DNA from: Dromaius novaehollandiae
Taxonomy: Eukaryota; Chordata; Aves; Casuariiformes; Dromaiidae
DNA: 64,000 bases
Reading direction: 5' to 3'
Assembly (NCBI RefSeq): GCF_036370855.1
Contig: NC_088101.1
Span: 7,983,154 to 8,047,153, forward strand
This document shows, piece after piece, positions 11,223-22,604 of this stretch (position 1 is its first letter; every line of letters starts with the position of its first letter). Position numbers and translations under genes: made by a program. The notes under the pieces were generated by a model. That model was not told the origin of the DNA and ran no database searches. It worked only from the letters and a program-made list of their open reading frames with translations.

Positions 11223-12665
11223 CACACAGTTTTTACATAACATTTATTTCAGTTCAACCAAGGCTTTCATGCTGTTTTAGGTACACAAGTGAACAGTAGC
11301 TTACCAACCACTCCTGGAAGGTGGTATATCAGCACCCAAGCTCTTAGCTAGGGCATTTCCCCAAGGCCTCCAAACTCCTGCAGGGAAATGAAGTAACACA
11401 GTAATGGGTAAGTCAAGTTTGAGAACAGGAACACTCCCAGCCTCCCTTAGACTACTCCCAAGAAGTCAAGAGAAGAAGCCCTCACAACTCAGTTAGCAGC
11501 TCCATCTTTCACCACACCTGACCAAAGACCTGCATGACTGAGCTACAAAACAGATCAGATGCTGCAGAAAAAGTAGCAAATGCCTCAAAAAAGCTTTCAT
11601 GCTACAAAAATACTGTAACACACACAGCCACCAAAGCCCTGAAAAACATAGGGTACTACATCCAAATTGAAAGTCTACATAAAGAGACAAATTAACACTG
11701 GTGTGGTGGTGGGGGAAGTGGAGGAAGAAACAAAACTTAAGCTAAAATTAAAACAGAAAGAGAAAAGACAGCCAAGAACAGGAAAGACACCACAAGGCAG
11801 CTCCAAAAACCCCTCAGAGACTACAACAACTAGACAGCTTTAAAACTTAACTAAAACAACAAAAACACTGAAAACAAGACACACATCTCGCAACACAAGC
11901 AAGTCAAAAACAACATATGAACATATGCTCATTTTCACTCTGACTTGGCTTTGAACTTCTCAGCAGGACCCTAGGGTCAGACCCTGTTAGGGTGGCTAAG
12001 CACACACTTTTTTTACATAACATTTATTTCAGTTCAACCAAGGCTTTCATGCTGTTTTAGGCACACAAGTGAACAGTAGCTTACCAGACACTCCTGGGAA
12101 GTAGTAACACCCAAGCTCTTAGCTAGGGCATTTCCCCAAGGCCTCCAAACTCCTGCAGGGAAATGAAGTAACACAGTAATGGATAAGTCAAGTTTGAGAA
12201 CAGGAACACTCCCGACCTCCCTTAGGCTACTCCCAGGAAGTCAAGAGAAGAAGCTCTCACGACTCAGTTAGCAGCTCCATCTTCCACCACACCTGACCAA
12301 AGACCTGCATGACTGAGCTACAAAGCAGATCAGATGCTGCAGGAAAAAGTAGGAAATGCCTCAAAAAAGCTTTCATACAACAAAAATACTGTAACACACA
12401 CAGCCACCCAAGCTCTGAAAAAAATAGGATAGCACATCCAAACTGAAAGTCTAGATGAAAAGACAAACAAACACTGGTGGGAGAAAGTGGAGGAAGAAAC
12501 AAAACTTAAACAGAAGTAAAAGAGACAACCAAGAACAGGAAAGACACCACAAGACAGCTCCAAGAACCACCCAGAAACCAGAAAAAAACCCACAGCTTTA
12601 AGACACACCTAAAAAACAACATTAAAAACAAAAGACACAACTCACAACACAAACAACACCTCACA
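11140..12665. repeat. Tandem duplication, unit about 780 bases
   Basis: 'catgctcattttcactc'-type sequence recurs 780 bases later (ending at 11160 and 11940). Similarity then continues through the whole unit, including 'cagctccatctt.caccacac', up to about 12665. The unit begins inside the 3' end of LTR copy 2, so the duplication is younger than that LTR. Both units are A-rich on the plus strand. Confidence 0.85.
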
Positions 12666-12699
12666 AACAACACCCAGCAGACACACAACCCCAACACCA

Positions 12700-12806
12700 G
12701 CCAAACAAAGCCCCCACCCCCAAGGCTCAGCTTAAATACAGCCCTCAGGCCAAGGGGCAGAGGGGGCGTGGCTGGAGCTTCCAGGTGAGGCTGGTCAAGG
12801 CAATTT
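12700..12806 (-). promoter_or_regulatory. Left arm of inverted promoter/LTR-like pair (minus)
   Basis: Read on the minus strand, this block has AATTGCC, then a CCTTGGCC-type box, GAGGGCTGTATTTAAGC, and a GT-rich downstream part. It matches the plus-strand block at 13525-13650. TATTTAAG (12738-12731) is a plausible TATA-type element firing leftwards. It could be an LTR of an unnamed family. Confidence 0.5.
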
Positions 12807-12995
12807 GGACCTGGGTGTGGTCAGGGTCTTGACAGCACAGGCAAGAATGGCAAGGTGAAGCCTTTAAATGTCAACAAAAACAGCAAGGTAGATTTAGAGT
12901 TTTCTGAGAAAACACCAAAAGTTTCTGCAAGAGAGGAAAATGGCTGGAGAATGTTTGTTTTCTGCTTCTTGTGTTGTAGGGACTAAAAAAAGCCC

Positions 12996-13439
12996 CTAAG
13001 CAGTGCTAGCGAGGGCCAGGCCCAAAGCATGCAAGAGGTGTTTCTTCACATGATGCATAATTAGGCGCTGGAGTTTCTGGCTGGATGTGAACAGTTCACA
13101 TGGGCTCCAAAAAAGCCTGGACAAACTCTCAGGAAAGAAAAACCTGTGAGGGATGTGAAATGCAGAGGCACCACCTCTGGTGCTGGGAATGCTTGAGCCA
13201 CAGATAGCAAGATACATGACACCTGCAGGAGAAGGATTCCTGTATGCTCGCGCTGCACATCTAGGCAGGTACAGCTTCTTGGAAGTGTTGGGAAGGTTCT
13301 CGACATCAAACGCTAGCAGGTATTCAAAGAAGGCTTTCACTACCATCGTATCAAAGGCCTTTGGGGGCAGGTGACATGTATATATGTGGGTATGATATAC
13401 CCACCTAACAAAATTGTCCTGGTTAAGCTTTGCTTCCAT
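12996..13439 (-). CDS. Unrecognised 147-residue open frame between the inverted arms
   Basis: I do not recognise this protein. It has a non-repetitive, protein-like composition: it starts MEAKLNQDNFV and has PPKAFDTMVVKAFFEYLLAF near residues 25-45. It has no obvious signal peptide or membrane segment. It ends about 130 bases before the TATA-like arm of the minus block, in the place an internal coding region of a mobile element would occupy. It may equally be a remnant of a host exon, because 'CTCCTGCAG' inside it could act as a splice acceptor. The single-exon reading is uncertain. Confidence 0.25.
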   Translation of the reverse strand: MEAKLNQDNFVRWVYHTHIYTCHLPPKAFDTMVVKAFFEYLLAFDVENLPNTSKKLYLPRCAARAYRNPSPAGVMYLAICGSSIPSTRGGASAFHIPHRFFFPESLSRLFWSPCELFTSSQKLQRLIMHHVKKHLLHALGLALASTA

Positions 13440-13484
13440 GTGAGGTGTTCCAAGGGACTGTCACTTTTCACATGGAAGAGCTTT

Positions 13485-13835
13485 CTTGCTATGGCACTAG
13501 GGCCCTTGGTGCAGCAGGAGGCCTTAATTGCCCTGATCAGGCTCAGCTGTGGCTTGCCTGACCAGAATCAGCTGGGGCTTCCACCCACCCGTCCTCCACC
13601 CATTGGCCAGAGGGCTGCATTTAAGCTTGGTGAGAGGGGTGCTTGTTCTTGCTGGGTGCCCTGGAGAGGGGGAGTGGGGTGTTTTGTGGGTTTGTGTTTG
13701 TGTTGTGCAGGGTGGGTGTGTTTTGGGGGCTGGGGTCTCTAGGGTGGTGCTTGTGCTTTGTCTGTTTAATGCTGTGTGAAGTTCTGTGTGAGGTGACTAA
13801 TAAATTTGTTGTGGTGCCTTGTTATTGTAGGTCTA
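13485..13835 (+). promoter_or_regulatory. Right arm of inverted promoter/LTR-like pair (plus)
   Basis: Plus-strand block with an inverted CCAAT (ATTGG at 13602-13606), a TATA-like CATTTAAG (13618-13625) and AATAAA at 13799-13804 followed by a GT-rich stretch. That is the order of an LTR with a short R region. A strong splice donor (GTAAGT at 13941) follows, so spliced read-through transcripts are possible. Confidence 0.5.
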
Positions 13836-13944
13836 TAGGTGTGCAAAGGCTGACTCTGTTTCTGTGTGTGTTTGGGTCATCCAGAGTTCTGATCTCCTCT
13901 TCATTTCTGGAGTCCTGCTGTGTTTCCTGTTCCCTGGGAGGTAA

Positions 13945-16900
13945 GTATGTAACTAGGGTTGAGTGCTCCTTGTTAGGAGTTGTTTTGTTATCTGAGGGGC
14001 CAATATTCCTGATCTGCTGAGGAGTCCTTGTTGAAAAGCTGTGCCCTTTGAGTTCTGGTAGCCTCATTCTCAGGCTGCTCTTTTTAAATGGGAAGAGTAT
14101 TCTACCAGGAAAAGCTTGAAAACTCCCAGTCTCACTTCTTGGAAAGCAAAGAGTGCTAAGCCAAAACAGCTGGTCAGATGTAGAATCTTTGCAGCTTGGA
14201 GGGCTTGAATTCATCTTTCATGCAGTTTGTTGATTGCATCTCCTTATCTTGCAGGAAAGGCTAGTATATGGGGGAGACTGGGGGCAAGAAGGTTGTGACA
14301 GATGCTTAAATCATCAGGTCAGAAGGGAGTTCTTCAAAAGCATTGTTTTCTGACCACAAAACCCAGTTCCTATGACAGAATTGGGTCAGAGTCATTCCTT
14401 GACTCTGCCTGTGCCTTCTGAGATGGAGGTGAGATAGTTTTCTCCAAATGTCCCAGTACTTGAGGCAGGTCTTCTCAAGAAATCTTCATGCTTCAAGCTT
14501 AAATTAAGCAGTGTTGTTATTAGTGAGCCTAGTAGAAAAGAATGAGAGACAAAATGCAGTGTTCAAAGACCTCCCAAGTTTGGTCAGATAGCTTCACAGC
14601 CATGTTTGGCAGATGCTTGGCAGTACTATGTTTTGAGGAGAAATGAGTGTCTCCTCTCTTGCCAGCTCCCTTTGGATGCTCTTGTTTCTCTCTGGAGCTC
14701 TCCAAAGGCATGTGGAGTGCTGCAGCTGAGAAGAGAGAAGCAGCTGCGGGACAGCTCTGCTGCAGTCTCTGGGCTTCAAAAGCCTGAGCTGCTGCTGCCC
14801 TAGCTAAAGACATGGCTTATGCCCCCAGGACACAGAAGGGGGCCAGCTACCACATCAAGGGTGAAATGACAGGACACCCTGTGCTGCCCAGTGTGCAGGG
14901 CTTTGCTTCTCTGGAAGCAGCTGAAAGTGCAAAGCATGGCTCTTGGCAGGCTTGCCTTTTGGAGTGGTCAGCACTGTTCAACTCCTGCCTCATTGTGAGT
15001 TCCTGTCTTGCTGAACTACAAGATGCTTGACTAGCTGATAGTCAGGATTTCCTTGTGGATTCTGTCTGATGACACAGAGGGTTTTCTTGTGGTGAGCTCA
15101 AAGCTTGTGTTGGGATTAGTGTAGTCACATGGAAATGCTTTACAAGCAGTAACTAGCAGTGGGCATGCCACCCACTCAGTGTCCCAGCTGTGAAGGGGTC
15201 TGGGGAGGGGGGGGGGGGTGAGGTGGTTACCCTCACCTGGCATGTCCCAGTGAGGTGCACCTGCAAGAGCTGGGGGATACAGTGAGGTGTGCTGGGGAGG
15301 AGTTCTAGCAGTGACTGGGAGGTCTTAGTGTTGTGTGACAGGGTCTTCAGACACTGCTTCTCTTCAGATGCTTGCCCTGAAGAGACCAATATAAAAAACC
15401 ACAAATGGCTTTGAAAGTGTCTCAGGGGGGTGAAGGTTTTCTTTTTAAGAAAAAGCTAGACTCCACTGTGGGAGGGTTTGACCTGTACAGTGGCTGCACT
15501 CTCAGGCTAATCTCTGGGTGTGAAAGTTAAATGTGACAAGGGTGTTAAGCTGCTAAATAGTTCAGTGTATCCTGCAGCTAAGCTGAAATAGCTGAAACCC
15601 AACTGTTGCAGGTTGTAGAGGCTTGGCAGTCTGGAGCTTGGTTAGAGGGAAGTGTACTTGAGGGTTAATGGTGTGGAATATATGGTTTCCTGTCTCACTG
15701 CTGTCCTCACAAAGGGAGGCCTGCTTTAATTTTGCAGCAGGGCAGCACTGGAGCTGTGAGCTGGTGGGTGGATGTGTGCAGGCTGTGTCCTTGCTGATGA
15801 GGGAATCCTGGCCTCTGTCCTCCCCTTCCATTTAATGTGACATGTGGATGTATGGAGTTACGCAGCCACAAAGGGGGTGGGGAGGGGGACAGAAACCAGT
15901 CACCTGTGTGGACATGCAAGGGAGCACTGGGGTTGCTGTAGCAGGGAAGCCAAGGGTTGCAGCTCAGAGCAGGGCTAGTGTTATGTACAGGCCTAGTGAA
16001 GTTAACCATCCACGAGTCCTGCCTGGAGCAGGGACAGGCCTAACATAAGCATGAGACCTAATGCTCCCAGCTACTCTGTCTTGTCTCCAGCTCTGGCCTT
16101 GCTCTGGAGGACAGAATTGAGTTCTTGCTTTTACTGCTCCCTGGCTTCCTAAGATGAGGCAGAGGGACTGCTCCCATTCTGGTCCTCTTTCTGGTGTTGA
16201 AATGCTCCCTTCCTAGAGGGCTCTGGCTTGGGAAAGGACTGTTAGCTTGTTACCTTGGGTTATTGCTATTCCATACTCAAACTTAGCCAAGAATCAGGGG
16301 TGCTGTTTGGGCCTTGTTGAATTGGTGAGAGACTTGCCCTGGCTTGAGGCCCAGCACTCAACTGGAAGTGCCCAGGTAGAAGAAAAGAGAAGGTGGGGGG
16401 GAGAGGGGGAGGGAATGAGTGTATTGCCTGATGCTTTTTCAAGGAGAAGTGGGGAGAGAGAGTGCCTGGAGTCAGAGCTGGCTCCATGGGCCTGAGGCCC
16501 CAAGTCACAACATGGGTGAGGGTCACCTCACCAAGAGAGGGTGTTTCTTTGCAGGCTTCCCACTAGCAGGAGCAGCAGAGAGGGCTGGTTAGCCTGCTAA
16601 GGGCTCTGACAGCTGCCAGAGCATCAGCCTGGCAAGTCTGTGCCTAGCTGGGGGGACAGGGAGCAGTCCTTGACAAGGAGATGGGGCCCTTGACAAGGGG
16701 AGCATCTCTGCAGGCTCTGCACTGGCTAAATGAGAGTGCAGTTGCTGCAGAACCTGCTGTTCCCTGTGTCTTGTCCTCAGACTGTCAGCTTGTGTCAGCT
16801 TCCTGTCAGAATGTGGTGTGCCTCGACTTCCCAAGGGCTGAAGCAAGGCTGTGTTGGTGGCAGCAGCAGGGCATCAGTTCTCTGGATAAATAGCATCAAG

Positions 16901-17470
16901 GCAAGCTGGTTAAAGAAACCTTCTTCCCAGCAAGTGAAGAAACATGAAACACTAAGGACAAGACCAGCTGCCTTGCAGTGCTATTCAAAGGAGTAGTAAC
17001 TGCTAACCCAGAGGGCAGCCTTGGTTTGATAAGGGCTTGTCATGCTTGTGAAATAGTTTTGAGGCTGTGAAATGTATACATGTTTTCTGTATCAGCATAA
17101 CTTCCAACAAGCTGCAGTGGAGTGGGGGGGAGGGTGATGCCAGTTATACCAAGACAGTACATACTGGGGGAAAAACTGAAGGAGAGGAAAACACTGGCTG
17201 GACAGTACTTCCTGCTCTGGTAACTAGCATAGCTGCAGTCTGTGTATTATATTCAAGGCAGTTTATCACTGTGGCAGACAGATGAATGAACTTCTGCCTT
17301 AAACATTTCTTGGTGCATGGGGTGCAGGCAGGCCATAACCCTGAACAAGCCATCTGTCCCTGGCAGAAACAGGACTGGGCTGCTGTGACCCCCTGAGATG
17401 GTCTCCCTGCGACCACCTGGGATGCACCAAGCCTGCGCTGAGCTGGACCACGATTGGGCAGAGACTTTGG
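13945..17470. other. No recognised gene
   Basis: No coding exon with family resemblance, no RNA gene and no named repeat recognised. A G12 run lies at 15207-15218. Short open frames are present on both strands at the background rate. Confidence 0.45.
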
Positions 17471-17474
17471 GACC

Positions 17475-18430
17475 TGGACTGTCTGTTTTTAGCACAACTT
17501 CTATAAAATGTGCTTGGCATGAGTGGCTAAATTTGCTAAGCCTTAGGCTGCACTCCCTAGTTTAATGAGAAAGGGCCCCAGAGCTGGTGCAGGTGGGAAG
17601 GATAAGGGAGTTACCAGCAATTTGCATTCCTGTGCACTGCTGGAACAGTGCTAATTGCTGGAGTTGCCACCTCTTTGTCAGGACCTTGAGAGATGATGGC
17701 GGGACCCGAGGAATGGAGACATGCCTGTTGGCAGAAAGGGCAACAGAAAAGATAAGGGAGAAAAGCAACAGCCTGCCTAGGAACAATGATGAGACCCAAT
17801 AAGGAGCAGGAGACCCCAGACCCAAAAATTACTATTGGTCTGAACTACCACGTGGGGGTGGGCAACTTAATTTGAAAAAAGCTGTAATTGCCTGGGGATC
17901 TCTTTGTTCAGGGTCCCTCTTTGGAGGCACCCAGCTCGAGCTGTAACTGTGTGTCACTCTGAGCTTTTCAGTGGGAACCTAGGGTCGCACCCTGCTCGAG
18001 TTGTAGTTACTGCACGCGCACTGCCAAAACTTACACCCAGGGTGAAGAGGACCCACCTACCACCAGATGGGAGCCCCCCACTGCTGAGACTCCCAAAGGA
18101 AGAGGACCAACAGGATGCTGCTGGATCCATGGGTGGTGATATCTTTTTCTCTCTCTTTTCCCCTTTTCCTCTCTTTTTCCTGCTCTTTTGTTGAATGTTG
18201 GTAAGATCTGTTTGAAATGTGTGGCATGGGACTTGTCTAGCTAGTTGCAGTATTTGCCATTGAATTATCTTATTTGACCACATGCCTTATCTTTGTGTTA
18301 ATAAATCTTAAAACTGGTTGGCTGGTGTTGTTTCACCTTAATTCAGTCCAAGGGCATCATGAACTTGGTCATTGGTCCCCAGGGGAGGGAGGTTGTCCTG
18401 AAGGACTCCTTTCAGGCTGTGACAATCACC
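17475..18430 (+). mobile_element. LTR copy 3 (diverged) with extended 3' part
   Basis: From 'tagcacaacttctataaa' onward, 17490-18000 aligns with the LTRs at 6420 and 10516, including 'atgagacccaataagga.caggagacccca' and 'cctagggtc.gaccctgct'-like blocks. Past 18000 it continues with a pyrimidine tract and AATAAA at 18300-18305, which the other copies lack. It may be a different subfamily or a composite. Confidence 0.6.
18143..18190. repeat. Polypyrimidine tract
   Basis: About 45 nearly uninterrupted C/T bases (ctttttctctctc... type). Could form triplex DNA, and is part of the LTR copy 3 tail. Confidence 0.7.
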
Positions 18431-18551
18431 ATGTGCTGTCAGTGCTGGAGAAGGCATGTGAGAGGTGAATGCTCTTCCAGTGCAAATTCATTCTAGTAAA
18501 TCACTTAAAATTCTGTGTCTGGTGACAAGCAGCTGGCATTGCCAGTTAATG

Positions 18552-18608
18552 GCTGGCTCTCCCTCCTCCTGTTTTGGTGGGGTGGCTCTCCCTCCTCCTG
18601 TTTTGTGG
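18552..18608 (+). repeat. Short tandem duplication, 29-base unit
   Basis: 'ggctctccctcctcctgttt' plus its flank is repeated once, head to tail. Confidence 0.8.
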
Positions 18609-18609
18609 C

Positions 18610-21600
18610 AGCACCTGTGGTGTGAACAGGTCATGGCCCTGTAGAAATACAGGTGAAGTTGTGGTCTGTGTGCTAGAGAAAAGACAGGGGAGGAAACCTG
18701 CAGTAAGTGGTGACAAGACAAATGAAAGCCAAGTCTGGAAGACAGGGTATGGGCTAACAAAGCCACTAGTGTGCTTATGTCATCTTTAGCAGTGCAGAAA
18801 CACTTGTCATAAAGCTGAGGGTTTTGACCATCCTTGGTCTGTACAAGCAGAGAGGCCAAGGAGAGAGTCTGCAAAGCAGGATGTTGAGTAAAGGTGATGC
18901 TGGGAATTTCAGGTGGGGCCCTGTCCCCCTCCATGCACATGCCTGCAGAGACTGGCAAGGCCAAGAGCCTGAAAATGCCTGTGGAAGGAGCAGAGCAGCC
19001 CTTCAGGTGGGGTCAGTGGCTGGGCCAAGGTCATGGAGAGCATGTGAGGAGAGGGACCTTGGAGTGTTCCAGGTGAGTCTGAGAGGGGCTATTGCAGGAG
19101 CAGGTCCAGCTTTCAAGACTGATTTTACTCATGTCAGTCTGTATGGAATCAGCTTCCCAAGTTTTGCATTTTGGAGGGCATTTTAAGAGGCAGCCCACTT
19201 GATGTCACTGGGTCCCTTGACCTGTGGTGTGGGAGAAGTAAGTACCTGTGCCAGAAACTCTTCACCAAGATGTCTTTTTCCTTAGCAGATGTGCTGGAAT
19301 TCCTTACAGCTGAGGCCATATCCTGCCCTTGGCCTGTCCTTCATATGGGGACTGCTAAGAAAAGGGCAGAGCTCTTCAGGCAAGCCCCAGAGCTGAAGAA
19401 GACATGTTTTCCTTGGTGTGTTCCAGTCAGCCTGCGCAGCCAAGCCTTGTGCTTCTCAAGCCTGGGTATGACTGAGGCAGCTGCTGGGACCCAAAGCTCC
19501 TGCAGCACTGCTTGGCCTGGGCATGTTCTGCCTCCTCCATGCAGCTGTGTCCACAGTGTGGTCTGAAAAGCCTGCTGTGGACAGGGACTGGGTGTCTCAC
19601 ACTCAGGCCCCCAAACAGCTGTGCTACCTGTTAGCTCCTGGAAATGCCAACGCAGTGCTTCTGGCATTTGGTGATGAGCATGCAAAACACACTGGGGGTT
19701 GTCCTGGAGCCTGTGGAAACAGGAAAATATCCTTTCAGGCCAGATGCATGTGTTGCTCTTTGTCTTTGTTATGCATCAAACCAAGACTAGTGATTGAACT
19801 GGGCTTCAGCGGAGACAGTTAGATGGACATTGTCCCAGGAAACCTTATGGCATTATCTACATCTTCCAAAGGTGGTTTGTGGAAAGGGAGCAGCATCTCT
19901 TTAGCACAGAGAGCTACACGTGGGGATTGTTTCTCCAGCCTTCAAACCATAAGTCATTCCACTTTCTGATGCAACTGGACTTCATGGAGCAGTGTTGACT
20001 GCCTTAAGGCCTTGTGATAAGGGTCCATTGATGATGGTTCATGTTTCATTAAAACCTACCAAGCATAAAATGGATCCCCAGTGGAAAGGGTGCCTCAGCA
20101 AGTGGATGCAGGGGTGGGTTGTGCAGTGGTACAGCTGCAGGGGTTCCCTTGCTCCCTCCTTTTCTCTTCCACCATGGATGCAGCTGTGTCCTGCTCTGGA
20201 GGCATAAGGTCTGCCAGTGTGGGAGCCCTGAGCTTCCTGAAGCCTGGACACAGTGGGGAAGCCCACAGCTGCTGTGGTGTGGGGGGCTGAGGGGGAGGCT
20301 GCATGGGGAGCATGCTGGGTTCCCCCCTGAGGCTGGACCCCTGGGTGGGGTAGAGGGTGCAATCAAGATCTCTGCTGCCTGCAGCTGTGTCCTGACCCAC
20401 TGCACAAAGCTCAAGCTGGCAGCCAAGTTCCCCCAGCTTTTGCTCTCCCTGTGTGCCCAGAGAGACCTAAATCCGGTTGTATCCTGCACATGAGGCCCAG
20501 GAGGGATCCTCCTGTTCCCTAGAGAGCTCTGCCCTGGTCACCAGCAGTCTTTCTCCTCGCTGTTCCTCTTCTGTTGCCCACTGCCACCACGAAGCCCCAT
20601 GTAAAAGACTGTGTCCCTGCTGAGCATGGGAACTGCCTGCAGCTTCCTGTTGGTGTGAGTGGGGTTTCTAGAGATGAGCTTGTGGGCCTGAGCCCTGCAG
20701 TCCTCCAATTTCCCCTCAGCTTCCAGCAGGGAGCATATGGGGGGTGGTGGGGCTGGAAAAGTGAACCAAAAGGAAGCTAAGGTCTGCTCTGGGGTCATGG
20801 CTTTCAACAAGGCTGCAGAAAAGACTGTGGGCCTGGGATTTTCTGTGAACTGGATGTGCCCTCTTAGTCCCTGCTGGCAGTCTAAAACTGATTCATGGCA
20901 CTGGCAGTGCGAGGGATGGATGTGAGTGGGCAGGAGGCCTAGGGAGGTGAGTCCTGGTTGGGTTTCATAGTTGCACCCATCATCATGACTGGTAAGTGTA
21001 AGACCTGGGAAAAAGGCATTGTGTGCTTATTTGATTGGGGTAGGTGACACATAGGTCTTGTTTCTGTTGCTGCTGTTTCTTCATCAGTCCATAGAAGTTT
21101 ATAGGAAAGAGCATTTTGGGAGCAGAAGTCCTTAGGTTCAGCAGGTTTTCTGTCTTTTCTAGGTATTAGCGGTAGGCAGGTGGCATCCTATCGTGAGGTG
21201 ATCAGATGTACCAGGGGCTGTATTTAATGAACTTGTCTGTGTTTGTTTATTTCAGGTGTAAAAGAGTTCACCCAAAAAGTTGCTGGAAATGGAAACACTG
21301 TTTTACCTGTCTCAGCATCCAGGGCATTTATGCTCAGCATGCCACCTCCTTGTCAAGCATTAAAGTATGTAATTTTTTGGACTACCGAAGGATAAGGGGC
21401 TTTGCCTGATCCAGCTGACTGCCAAGGAGTTCACTTGGCAGTTGTGTTCTGTGCTTTATTTCCTTTAAAACAACACGGTTGTTTTTATCTAGCAGTGATA
21501 GCAGTGGTTTTTTACAGTGTAGCTCTTCTTTCTCACAGAACCCTGGTAAGGAGGAAACGCACCTTTCTTTGAAGAAGGATGAAGAAGGGGCTCCCCGAAG

Positions 21601-22500
21601 CAGAATCCAACGTTGTGCTGACAGGATGGATGGGATGGCTGCAGAGGTTTGTCGTGAAATGGGGAGTTTTCACCCCCTGCTCGTTGGCTCCGGCCCAGCC
21701 CAGCCAAGGTGTCCGCCTCGGGTCTGTGATGCTCTCAGAAAGGTCCTGTGGTGTGTGAGAAATGAGTTTTATGACTTAATCTCTATTGCAAGAGGCAGGT
21801 GCCCATGTCAAAGGACTGCCAGCCTTGCTGGTTTGTTCAGTTGATGTGAAGAGTGGATTAATCTAATGTGACAAGTCTTTGCAGAGCAAGATCAGGTATA
21901 TTTGCCCAAAGCACCTCAAAGTGCTTGTCTCTAGAACTACCAGAACTCATCTGGAGCAGCTGTTAATGCTTTTCATAAGGAAATAGATGTGCACTGGAAA
22001 AAGCAGGGAGGACTGCAAACTTTCCCCCGTCCTCACAGCTGCTTATCCACCCTCTGGCCCAGCGAGGCGCCAGTCCTGACTGTGGCTTCCCGAGGTTCCC
22101 ATGAAACAAAAGAGAAAGATTTTGGTGTTAGGCTGCAAAGCGGAGAGACTCAGACCCCCTGGCAGTGACCCTCTGCTCTGTGAAATGCTGCTGTACTGCG
22201 GAGAATGGTCAGGATCATGCAGTGCCTATTTGTATCCAAATTTCTTCATGCAAATCTGTGTTTTAGGAAAATACTCTTTGAAGAGGAGAGAGAATTAAAA
22301 GTAGTCTTTGTATTTCAAAATAATGAATGTTGAAAGTAGGAGAGATGCAACTAGTTTTTAATTGAACCACTTACTGTAAAGGTTGTCTTGCAGGATTAGA
22401 CGCTTGGACTACAGAGTTGCAAAGAGCAAGCCACCCAGGCTGATGGGAAAAATTACCAGGTTTTCATTAGTGGGGAAATATAGTTTAGGTTAGGACAAGT
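18610..22500. other. No confirmed gene; one exon-shaped segment at 21256-21364
   Basis: No family was recognised. Segment 21256-21364 is bounded by a good acceptor (TTTATTTCAG) and a donor (GTATGT) and is open in one frame, but the peptide is unfamiliar. Confidence 0.35.
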
Positions 22501-22602
22501 GTGTATGTGTATATATATACACACATATATATGGATATCAAAGAGCCACAGAAATTATTATTATAATTAAAAATAAATTATTATCATTATTATTATAATG
22601 GG
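22501..22602. repeat. TG/TA microsatellite and AT-rich tract
   Basis: A self-complementary gtgtgtatgtgtatatata/cacacatatata run at 22501-22532, then a TTATTA-rich block to about 22602. Confidence 0.85.
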
Positions 22603-22604
22603 AA

